Assembly: GCF_900128455.1 (NCBI RefSeq) | Contig: NZ_LT635783.1 | Coordinates: 1,390,919 to 1,454,918 of the forward strand | DNA length: 64,000 nucleotides | Direction: 5' to 3' | DNA from: Bacteroides mediterraneensis | GTDB lineage: Bacteria > Bacteroidota > Bacteroidia > Bacteroidales > Bacteroidaceae | Part shown: positions 45,401-52,360 of the stretch, one piece after another | Layout: each line of letters starts with the position of its first letter | How positions within the stretch are numbered: position 1 is the first letter of the stretch | Program-made: the position numbers and the translations under genes | Notes under the pieces: generated by a model | Databases searched by the model: none | What the model saw: only the letters and a program-made list of their open reading frames with translations | Told to the model about the DNA's origin: nothing

Positions 45401-45822
45401 CGACGTTTGACCCGGAATACAACGACCTGAATGTGTTCACCACCCGTTATCGCGACCGCTGGCTGGTGAAGGGAGATGAACAGACCAAGCACATTCCCGT
45501 CATTCCAGGATATGACATTTACAGTTTGATGGGAAAAGAGAATGTGGAGCGGGCTTACAACACCTATAACTATTCGCAGGTGAATGTGGCCGACGGAAGT
45601 TTCGTGCGCTTGAAGAGTCTTTCGCTAGGCTATACTTTCCCTCGCTCGGTTTGTGAGAAAATGAAGATGAAAGGTCTCAGTCTGTATGCCCAGGTGACCA
45701 ATCCTTTTTTGATTTATGCGGATAAGAAACTGCAGGGAAGAGACCCGGAGTTCATCAATTCCGGAGGGGTTTCTTCTCCCACCCCCAGAACGTACAGTAT
45801 GTCGGTTCAGTTAAGTTTTTAA
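42433..45822 (+). CDS. SusC/RagA-family TonB-linked outer-membrane transporter
   Basis: 1129 residues. The signal peptide is followed by the carboxypeptidase-regulatory-like domain (VVRGVVTDVGGEPLIGAAV), the TonB-box-like segment (LAEVVVTGYSKVNSR), the plug with the SusC signature (GAPKVNIRGGSSI, PADIESIEVLKDASATSLYG, ARGMNGVIVVESKAG) and a long barrel. It is the first gene of a nine-gene operon, with SusD 12 bases downstream. With SusD it should bind and import a ligand across the outer membrane. The downstream imelysin-type and FecA-like genes argue for an iron-bearing ligand instead of a glycan; no glycan-degrading enzyme is in the operon. Confidence 0.93.
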   Translation: MDKNHNVGLLLALSFLLHISYLYAGTSYEAYEAAPQIVVRGVVTDVGGEPLIGAAVQNVRKKSGVVTDLNGQFEIRTSVGEKWTVSYIGMKPYEFVVKSEKKLRIVLESDVQALAEVVVTGYSKVNSRLFVGAVTKVSTQDFLSAPQADFSRLLEGKAPGLNISSVSSTFGAAPKVNIRGGSSIHGNVQPLWVVDGAVVEDMVALNEEQLASGDAITLVSSTLAGLNPADIESIEVLKDASATSLYGARGMNGVIVVESKAGKRGKGLDVTYNLTTSLRLRPSYTQFDMMNSAETMQVYHEMENKGYFTMNRALYGRRGGVYSQMYQLIDTFQQGGFGLPNTLEARRAFLHKASTYNTDWFKHIYTQSLTQNHSLSLSYGGEKSATYASVSFYNDPGETVAEKVKRFTGFLNSSFFLSPRLKVSANLQANFREQRAPGTFPRIRNLEAGAYKRDFDINPFNYALNTSRTLRPYDEAGNYEYYRNDWAPFNILQEYQENYMRIRVSDFRFSLSGEWEPVKKLRLSLLLNTRMAVTGMAHFLGENSNVLWAYRADRSLLERQHNIYLYRPEKGEPQVILPMGGVYQKSSQTMNSYLGRASLDYSHEWGGHRIKWFSFAEVKMNDLSSDAFKGYGIGFNRANSVMTSPLVFEKILNEGEDYFSLHDRHERDVVFSGSLTYDYRNRYILNLVGNYEGSNAAGIGRRVRWLPTWNVGVKWNVDAESFFAPFRNFWNQFSLRMSYGLVAKMNSEAINSLPVYDSRLTFRKDISDREYAIYIQHLENRDLTWEKMYEFNVGTDLSFWNDRISCSLDVYSRRSFDLIDWVQTSGIGGEYKKWMNFGDMKTVGLDFLLNTQNIRQKDFSWNTVWGFSFYHQEITRLLNQPTTFDMVAGNGRGNIEGFPRGGLYSFDFRGLTDRGLPQFYFGNLPLSSNGYSQIAGANFYDTTYNRSYLLYEGPFEPFITTSLENTFRYKGWSLSVFLTSRMGNKVRISPTFDPEYNDLNVFTTRYRDRWLVKGDEQTKHIPVIPGYDIYSLMGKENVERAYNTYNYSQVNVADGSFVRLKSLSLGYTFPRSVCEKMKMKGLSLYAQVTNPFLIYADKKLQGRDPEFINSGGVSSPTPRTYSMSVQLSF

Positions 45823-45834
45823 TGAATAGAAAAT

Positions 45835-47343
45835 ATGAGAAAAATAAATAGATATGTTTCCTCCCTTTTGGGAGCGGTTTGCCTCGTGCTGTCTGCCTGC
45901 AATGATTTTCTGGAACAGTATCCCGATTCGAATACCCATACGGAAGTCGACTCCAAAGAGAAGATTGCCCAGCTGCTGACGGCTGCTTATCCGGAAGCCA
46001 GTTATTTCCGTTTCCTGGAGTTGCGGACGGACAATGTAGACGACCGGAGTGCGAAATTGCCGGCTTCACGGTTGAACGAGGCCATGTTTTATTGGAACGA
46101 TTACCACGAGGAAGATTTGGATTCTCCCAAGCTGTATTGGTTGGATTGTTACCGGGGAATTGCTCAGGCCAATCAGGCGCTGGAATTGCTGGCCGCTTAT
46201 CCGGACAAGGAAGACCCGCAGTTGCAGGCCCTTTATGCCGAGGCGTTTCTGGTTCGTGCTTACCTGCATTTCATGGTGGCCAATATCTGGGCGCCGCCTT
46301 TTGCCGATGAGGAAACCAACAAAGGGTTGCCTGGCATCCCTTATGTGGAGAAATCCGAGAAGAATGCATGGGTGTCTTATCCGCAAGAGAACTTGCAGGA
46401 CACTTACCGGAAGATTGAAAGAGACCTTTCCTATGGGCTGGCTTGGGTGAAGGACGAGTATTATCAGAAGAAAAAATACCACTTTCATAAAAAGGCGGCT
46501 TATGCGCTGGCCGTCCGTTTTTTTGCCTATACGGGTCAGTGGCAAAAGGTGATTGATTATGCTACTTACGTATTGGGTTCGGACGTGAAGAAAGCCATTT
46601 TGCCTTATCAGGAATATAAGGAGAAATCCGTGGAGGAGATGGTGGAAGGTTATGCCTCGGAGGATAATCCAAGTAACCTGCTGATTACTACGGTGGAGAG
46701 CCTTTGGGAAGAAAACTACAAGACCGACCGCTATGGACTGGGAAGTGTATCGTATGAAGAGATTTTCCAGCGTTTTTCGTCTAAAAGTATCCGGCAGATA
46801 GAAGGTTATTTCAAAGCGGTGCACAGGCTTGATCGGAACAGTGCCTACTGGCCTAAATTTACCCATTTTCAGTCGGCTGACGGATTGCTGAACGAACGTC
46901 GCGGACAGTACACACAGAATGTCTTGCTGACCACCGAAGAAGTTTTTCTGCACCGTATTGAAGCCTACGCCATGACGGGCCGTGCTGATTTGGCCAAAGA
47001 TGACTTGATTACGTTCATCAACCAGAAGCATATTGCGGATGGTATCGGGAGTGAGTTGTCTGGTACTGAAATCGAGAATGTGAAACCTGCCGACCGGGAG
47101 CGGATACAGCCTTTTTATCGTCCGCTTACGCAAGAACAGGCCGCTATTCTGTACTATGTCAGTGAGGTGGCCCGGCAGCAGTTCATTCACGAAGGACTCC
47201 GCTGGTTCGATTTACGCCGTTTCAATATCAGTGTAGACCGCAACCGGGTGGGAGAGGCCAAGAAGGCACGTTATGTGTTGCAGCCGGAGGATTCCCGCAA
47301 AACGCTCTCTTTGCCCGAGGGGGTAACTCTTATTAATCCGTAA
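45835..47343 (+). CDS. SusD/RagB-family surface lipoprotein
   Basis: 502 residues. The lipobox is in CLVLSACNDFLEQYPD, the typical SusD start. The N-terminal TPR-like helices include CYRGIAQANQALELLAAYP and ALYAEAFLVRAYLHFMVANI, and the C-terminal REFIHEGLRWFDLRRF-like segment (QQFIHEGLRWFDLRR) is the family hallmark. It is a lid on the SusC transporter at the cell surface. The next gene is 12 bases away. Sequence alone does not tell the ligand. Confidence 0.93.
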   Translation: MRKINRYVSSLLGAVCLVLSACNDFLEQYPDSNTHTEVDSKEKIAQLLTAAYPEASYFRFLELRTDNVDDRSAKLPASRLNEAMFYWNDYHEEDLDSPKLYWLDCYRGIAQANQALELLAAYPDKEDPQLQALYAEAFLVRAYLHFMVANIWAPPFADEETNKGLPGIPYVEKSEKNAWVSYPQENLQDTYRKIERDLSYGLAWVKDEYYQKKKYHFHKKAAYALAVRFFAYTGQWQKVIDYATYVLGSDVKKAILPYQEYKEKSVEEMVEGYASEDNPSNLLITTVESLWEENYKTDRYGLGSVSYEEIFQRFSSKSIRQIEGYFKAVHRLDRNSAYWPKFTHFQSADGLLNERRGQYTQNVLLTTEEVFLHRIEAYAMTGRADLAKDDLITFINQKHIADGIGSELSGTEIENVKPADRERIQPFYRPLTQEQAAILYYVSEVARQQFIHEGLRWFDLRRFNISVDRNRVGEAKKARYVLQPEDSRKTLSLPEGVTLINP

Positions 47344-47355
47344 ACTTATAATGAT

Positions 47356-48273
47356 ATGCGAAAACAGATTTATTTATTGCTCTTGATAGGGGGCGGTTGC
47401 CTGGGAGGTGGATGTCAGAAGGTAGAGATGCCCGTTCAGTATCCTTTTGTTTCGGAACCTGGAGCACAAACCGAATTGGACCAATGGCTGTCGGAAGAAT
47501 TTACTCGCCCCTATAATATAGAGGTAGGGTACACCCGGACGCCTTACAGAGAAACAGACTGGCCTGACAACCTGCCGCCCAATCGGGAGAAAATTCGTCC
47601 GTTGCTGGAGGCCTTGAAGGCTTTGTGGATAGTACCTTTTGAACAGGCCGGTGGTACGCCTTTCGTGAAGGAATATGTTCCCCGACAAATCCTTCTGTGG
47701 GGAGATGTCAATTTGAATTCCTTGCAGATAGGTGAAATTAATACCTCTTTGGGGGAAGCTGTTCTTCCGGTGTTTGGGGTCAATCGTTTTTCGGCAGCAA
47801 CAGCAGAAAACCTTTTCCCGTATGTGCGGATGGCGACTTTTGCTTTTGCCAAACGGCTGGTACAAGGACGACCTTCCTTACTCGACAAGTTTGCGGCACT
47901 CAATCCATCGTCTTTTTATTATGACTGGTCGAAAAGTGCGGATGTATCCAAAGGGGAGTATCCGTTTCATGGTACGCCTTACAGTTGGAAGAAAGGTTTC
48001 TTCAGCAATGGAGCAATGGAATCATCCCTTTGTGATTTTGCCGAGACACTGAGTATGCTTGTATGTTTGTCTGTCAGTGAAATCAATGAGTGTTTAAATA
48101 CGGCACAAGAATTGGGAGGTGAAGGAGCCAAGGCGACATTGCAGCGTAAAATGGCTTTTGTCGATGAGTTTTTATGGGAGAACTTTAAGATTCGCAGGGA
48201 GGCGCAGCTGACCCGGGTCATTTCAGCTTCTCTCAAACATTATAAACAACCACATGATGCTCCGGCATCGTGA
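47356..48273 (+). CDS. Metallopeptidase-family lipoprotein without its zinc site
   Basis: 305 residues with lipobox GGGCQKV. It follows the pattern of the SusCD-associated 'putative zinc-binding metallopeptidase' lipoproteins (Peptidase_Mx1 type): RPYNIEVGYTRTP, TPFVKEYVPRQILLWGDVN and DFAETLSMLV. In the family the segment after the central sheet reads HHEFAHILHQ; here it is TFAFAKRLVQ, so both His and the Glu are gone, while DFAE is retained. I infer a non-catalytic homologue kept for binding or structure. The comparison uses recalled family sequence and should be aligned. Its 3' end abuts the DUF4302 gene. Confidence 0.7.
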   Translation: MRKQIYLLLLIGGGCLGGGCQKVEMPVQYPFVSEPGAQTELDQWLSEEFTRPYNIEVGYTRTPYRETDWPDNLPPNREKIRPLLEALKALWIVPFEQAGGTPFVKEYVPRQILLWGDVNLNSLQIGEINTSLGEAVLPVFGVNRFSAATAENLFPYVRMATFAFAKRLVQGRPSLLDKFAALNPSSFYYDWSKSADVSKGEYPFHGTPYSWKKGFFSNGAMESSLCDFAETLSMLVCLSVSEINECLNTAQELGGEGAKATLQRKMAFVDEFLWENFKIRREAQLTRVISASLKHYKQPHDAPAS

Positions 48274-48287
48274 CAAAAAACAATGTG

Positions 48288-49382
48288 ATGAAAAAATTGA
48301 TTTTTTATATAATGATGGCTTGCGGATTAGGTATGGGGTGTAGCAAGCAGGAACCTGTATCGGTGAGCAATATTGAGGACTTGTCGGCGGCAAAGGGTTT
48401 CCGGGAACGCTTGTGCCAAGCGGAAAACGGATGGCTGGTGCGTTATTTCCCGCAAGTGGATAATTATTTGAATACGAATATTACCGAAAATATAAAGACG
48501 AACTATAACTCGTTGTATCCTGAAATCTTATCCCGCCGTTTGGGCGTGGGAGGCTATAATCTGTTTGTAAAGTTCCAACCCGACGGCACCCTGAAGATGC
48601 TGACGGATATTGCCTATCGGCAGTCGGACGCTGACCAAACGGAAATGGAGCGAAAAACCTATTATGCGCCGGAATTCAATCTGGAGGTGACGGAGGCAAA
48701 CTATGAGATAAAGGTGGCGGAGGGATTGAACCTGATTTTGACGACGCCTACCATGCTCGACCAGCTAAAAGGATTTGAAGTCAATGTGGAAAACCGTTTC
48801 TCTCCGGTACGTGTGGAGGAAGACAAGATTGTGCTGCGTACGGCGAACTATCTGGGCGAAGGTTCTGAATGGATTGAACTGACTCCTCTCGATTTCCCGA
48901 TGGAGGAATGGAAGGAACGGATGCAACGGCGGATTGACCGGAAAGAACGGTTCCGGAAACGCTCTTTTGCCACGGGCAACCAAAAATCGCGGCGTCCTTG
49001 TGTCTTGCAGATTCTGCTGACGGCAACTGGAGAAGTGGTGTATCAGAGCACCATGGATTTTGGTTATACGCTGATGGACGACCGTATGACTTATCATTAT
49101 GGACATACGCGGGAGAATGGAGAACGGGTGGCCCGTTACGACCGTTTGCAGTATGAGCTGTTCTATAAGAACGAGCAGCCGGAAAAGACGGTGGAAGGCT
49201 ACGATGGCAGCACGTATTACACGGCGTTGGGGTCGGGATATATGGCTACTGAAGAGGGAGTCTTTTTCCTGCCCGGACTGAAGTTCAACGAGGAGGTCGT
49301 GTTTCAGGAGTTTGTAGAGAAAGGAAGTCGGGAATGGGAAGGAGTGGCAGGGCCTTATACCGCCCGAATAAAATTTAATTGA
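48288..49382 (+). CDS. DUF4302-type lipoprotein
   Basis: 364 residues from ATG 48288 (MKKLIFYIMMACGLGMGCSK); the frame is open 18 bases further at a GTG, but the signal peptide begins at this ATG. The pattern AAKGFRERLCQAENGWLVRYF followed by NLFVKFQPDGTLKML matches DUF4302 proteins, which sit in SusCD operons of this kind. The start lies 14 bases after the preceding stop. The function of the family is unknown; lipidation suggests a surface accessory of the SusCD pair. Confidence 0.75.
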   Translation: MKKLIFYIMMACGLGMGCSKQEPVSVSNIEDLSAAKGFRERLCQAENGWLVRYFPQVDNYLNTNITENIKTNYNSLYPEILSRRLGVGGYNLFVKFQPDGTLKMLTDIAYRQSDADQTEMERKTYYAPEFNLEVTEANYEIKVAEGLNLILTTPTMLDQLKGFEVNVENRFSPVRVEEDKIVLRTANYLGEGSEWIELTPLDFPMEEWKERMQRRIDRKERFRKRSFATGNQKSRRPCVLQILLTATGEVVYQSTMDFGYTLMDDRMTYHYGHTRENGERVARYDRLQYELFYKNEQPEKTVEGYDGSTYYTALGSGYMATEEGVFFLPGLKFNEEVVFQEFVEKGSREWEGVAGPYTARIKFN

Positions 49383-49390
49383 ATTGATAA

Positions 49391-50041
49391 ATGAAGAAAC
49401 GTATGAAATATTATGTATGGGTAGGCATGGCCGTGCTGCTGGTCGGTTGTCAGAAAGAAACGGCGGAGATGCCGCCCGAGGATTATAGTAAGTTTATCTC
49501 CTTGAAGGAAGCAGACAAGCTGCCGTTGGAGCTGGGAGTACCTTTCAACTGTTTCCCGAAGCATCCGGGCGACTGGGGTGTTACTCCGTCGGACGAATTT
49601 CAGATGGAGGATAAGAATACTTATTCAATAGAGTTGAATTTCTATGCACGGGCAGACATTCACAACCGGCAGGACCCGACCAATCTGACGGCTATGGTGA
49701 TTCAGTACTTGGACACTGATAATCGGCTGGTGGTCGATACGTTGTACGACGGGAAGAACTGCATTACTTCCCGGGAACGTAACGGAGTATTGTCTTTTTC
49801 CGGCAAGCAGGCGGACCGGAAATACACGATTGAAAAGAAAAGTGGCGACCTCTTCTATTTTGCCGTGTTCCTCAGTCCGTATGGGAGGGTGGATGTCTCT
49901 TCGGAATTCTATGTCAATGGAGATGCCGATGATACGTTCTACGGCATGCAGTACGAGTATAGCCGGAACGCGGAATCCTTCCATATCACTGATTACGGGG
50001 TGGACTACCTGATTTATTCAAAAGCCATGTATTTACCTTAA
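49391..50041 (+). CDS. Uncharacterised surface lipoprotein of the SusCD operon
   Basis: 216 residues. The signal peptide ends LLVGCQKE. The body (KYTIEKKSGDLFYFAVFLSP, RVDVSSEFYVNG) is beta-rich and near the DUF4843-type accessory lipoproteins in size and position, but I do not recognise it with confidence. It starts 8 bases after the DUF4302-type gene, so it belongs to the same operon. No catalytic motif is visible. Confidence 0.6.
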   Translation: MKKRMKYYVWVGMAVLLVGCQKETAEMPPEDYSKFISLKEADKLPLELGVPFNCFPKHPGDWGVTPSDEFQMEDKNTYSIELNFYARADIHNRQDPTNLTAMVIQYLDTDNRLVVDTLYDGKNCITSRERNGVLSFSGKQADRKYTIEKKSGDLFYFAVFLSPYGRVDVSSEFYVNGDADDTFYGMQYEYSRNAESFHITDYGVDYLIYSKAMYLP

Positions 50042-50058
50042 CTTAAATAATTTATCAA

Positions 50059-51183
50059 ATGAAAAAAATCACCTTATGGATTTGTATGGGGAGTGTAATC
50101 TGTCTGCTCTCCGGTTGTGCGAAAAAAGAACTGGAAAGAATGACCGATTCAACCGAAGAGAAGAAGGAGGAGCTCCTGATGGAATATAAGTTTACTCAAA
50201 ACGGAGTTTCTACGGTAGACATTGGGGAGTCGAAGGAGATGATTCTGGCTTTCCGTCATTTCAACAATGCCATCAACAGTAAGACGCAGAGTAATTTTTC
50301 CAAACAGCTGGAAAGTTATCGGAATGTCATTGCGGGTGCCTTGTCTCCGACAGATGAAGCGCTCAAAAAGCCGGTGGCCGACCGTATTTCCAGACTGGCA
50401 GACCAGCTGTATGCACTGGTGAGCAGTGAGGCTGTCAGTCGAAAAGCGCAGCCAGGCGTGCCGGGTACGGTGGCCGTATCGAATGAAGAATCCCGAATGC
50501 TGGACAAAAAAGGGGTGGAATTAGGGCAGGTCATCCAGAAAGCCCTGATGGGTGCTTTGACACTGGACAAGGTCAATTATTTTCTGGAAAAGGCCCTGAA
50601 AGCAGACAATGCATTGCCGGTGGCTGGTAAGAACTATACGGAAATGGCGCATTGCTGGGACATTGCCTATGGTTATTTGGGTACGTTGGACGTAGACCCG
50701 AATCGGCTGGCTCCTTTGTTCCTGGCCAACTATATTGAAAAGGAAGCAGTGGGCATGCAGGGACTGAGCGGCATCAATACGTCGGTCTATCAGGCTTTTT
50801 ACAAGGGACGGAAGGCCATTGGGGACAACAATCTGGAGGAAGTGCGGAAGCAGGTGGCTTCCATTCGTGGGCAGATGCTCAAGTTGTTTTCCTTGCGTAC
50901 GGTATATTATTTGCGGGAAAGCCAGACATTTCTGGAACGGACGGTTTCGGTGCCGAGCGAAGGTTACTTCCATTCCATGGGAGAGGCACTTGGGTTTATG
51001 CTGGCCCTTCCGTTTGTGAAGGATGAGGCTGGAAAATCCCGGATTACGTTGGAACAGGCGGTCGCTCTTTACGGCGGACTGACACAAGGTGAGACCGGCG
51101 TGTGGGAGAAAGACCGTCTCACCGGGGTGCAGGAGGGTTCCATCAGCGCAGCCATCGAAAAGGTACATCAGTATTTTAACTAA
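50059..51183 (+). CDS. DUF4856-type lipoprotein (imelysin-linked)
   Basis: 374 residues with lipobox LLSGCAKK. The pattern EYKFTQNGVSTVDIGESKEM near the N-terminus and NYTEMAHCWDIAYGYLG in the centre, then YQAFYKGRKAIGDNN and YYLRESQTFL, match DUF4856 proteins, which in Bacteroidetes accompany imelysin and iron-type TonB receptors. It is alpha-helical and probably anchored in the outer membrane. The imelysin-family gene follows by 18 bases. The role in iron capture is an association, not shown. Confidence 0.75.
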   Translation: MKKITLWICMGSVICLLSGCAKKELERMTDSTEEKKEELLMEYKFTQNGVSTVDIGESKEMILAFRHFNNAINSKTQSNFSKQLESYRNVIAGALSPTDEALKKPVADRISRLADQLYALVSSEAVSRKAQPGVPGTVAVSNEESRMLDKKGVELGQVIQKALMGALTLDKVNYFLEKALKADNALPVAGKNYTEMAHCWDIAYGYLGTLDVDPNRLAPLFLANYIEKEAVGMQGLSGINTSVYQAFYKGRKAIGDNNLEEVRKQVASIRGQMLKLFSLRTVYYLRESQTFLERTVSVPSEGYFHSMGEALGFMLALPFVKDEAGKSRITLEQAVALYGGLTQGETGVWEKDRLTGVQEGSISAAIEKVHQYFN

Positions 51184-51201
51184 AAAATGCATTGACCTGA
51201 C

Positions 51202-52347
51202 ATGAAGAATTATGTATTGATTTTCCTTTTCTTGCTATGTGGCATGGTGGGGGTTACCTCGTGTGTGTACACCCCCATCAAAGGATATAATGGAAATTCC
51301 AAGATTGATCCGCAATACCTGGATTTCTGGTATCGGCAGCAGATATTACCCGCCTATGCCGGTTATCTGGCCCAGGTGAAGCGTTTGGATGAAATGGCTG
51401 GAGAACTGGAGAAATATCCTGAAAAATTGGTGGAGCTGAAGCGGCAGTATGAGGCCGCTTTCCTGTCCTTGCAAGACCTCATTATTTTCGACCAGCCTTA
51501 TTTCGTGGGAGAGCTTTATGGCTTGTACACGGTATCGGCCCGTTTCCCGGTGAATAAAACACAATTGGAGGATGCGGTGCGTAATCGGTATTCGGCAGAA
51601 GTTTTGTCGGAACGGTTGGACCGTGGGGTGTTGTCGCCCAATGCCTTGGGCTATGCGGCACTGGATTATTTACTGTATTCAGACCGTGTGGACTTGACGG
51701 GAGAGACGGGGAGAGAGTATCTGTCTTTCTTCCCGGTATTGACCCGGTTGTTGGTGAAGCAGGCTGAGGCGGTGTATGCGTCTTATGAGAAAGGTGGCGA
51801 TAATTTTGTGCGCAACGATGATTTCTCCGTGGGCGGCAGCCTGAACGTGGTGCTCAACTTGCTGATGAGTAACTTTGAAGCCAATATCCGGACGGCCAAG
51901 GTCGGCATTCCGGTGGGTATTTATGGAGTCTCAATCCATCAGCCGGAGCCGATGACGGTAGAGGCTTATTACCATGGAGAGGGACTTTCCACCCGCCTGT
52001 TGGTTCGGTCTGTTCAGGCTTTCCAGCGTTTCTACGACGGTTATCCTTACGGAGCGTCGTCGGCCAAGAACGGAGCGCTTTCTTTTGCTACGATGTTGGG
52101 AGAGTACCTTCCTCCCTCCAAGAGAACGGAGATTCTGCAAAAAATGGAACAGGTGTTCACGGCACTGCATGCCGAGCTGGATGATGAGACTGCCGATCTG
52201 GCCCGGTTGGCTGAAACTCCGGAAGGAACGGAGAAGTTGAAGCGGGTGTATGCGGAATTGCAAAAAGTGGTCGGAATCTTGAAAACGGAAGTAGTGTCGG
52301 CGTTGGGGCTTACGGTAACGTACAGCGACGGCGAAGAGGGCGATTAA
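51202..52347 (+). CDS. Imelysin-family lipoprotein
   Basis: 381 residues with lipobox VTSCVYT. Helical throughout. LSPNALGYAALDYLLYSD corresponds to the imelysin 'G-x-x-A-L-D/E-Y-L-L' segment (the canonical GxHxxE is altered, as in many Bacteroidetes copies), and AYYHGEGLSTRLLVRSVQAF and RFYDGYPYG follow. Imelysin-family proteins are iron-regulated and thought to bind iron. It precedes the FecA-like receptor by 13 bases. Two-bundle helical architecture is consistent with the length. Confidence 0.78.
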   Translation: MKNYVLIFLFLLCGMVGVTSCVYTPIKGYNGNSKIDPQYLDFWYRQQILPAYAGYLAQVKRLDEMAGELEKYPEKLVELKRQYEAAFLSLQDLIIFDQPYFVGELYGLYTVSARFPVNKTQLEDAVRNRYSAEVLSERLDRGVLSPNALGYAALDYLLYSDRVDLTGETGREYLSFFPVLTRLLVKQAEAVYASYEKGGDNFVRNDDFSVGGSLNVVLNLLMSNFEANIRTAKVGIPVGIYGVSIHQPEPMTVEAYYHGEGLSTRLLVRSVQAFQRFYDGYPYGASSAKNGALSFATMLGEYLPPSKRTEILQKMEQVFTALHAELDDETADLARLAETPEGTEKLKRVYAELQKVVGILKTEVVSALGLTVTYSDGEEGD

Positions 52348-52360
52348 AAACGGAGGAAAG

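Noticed and set aside
42433..47343. Polysaccharide utilisation locus
   Set aside because: SusC/SusD are present, but the operon has no glycoside hydrolase, lyase or sulfatase, and its other members are of iron-associated types.
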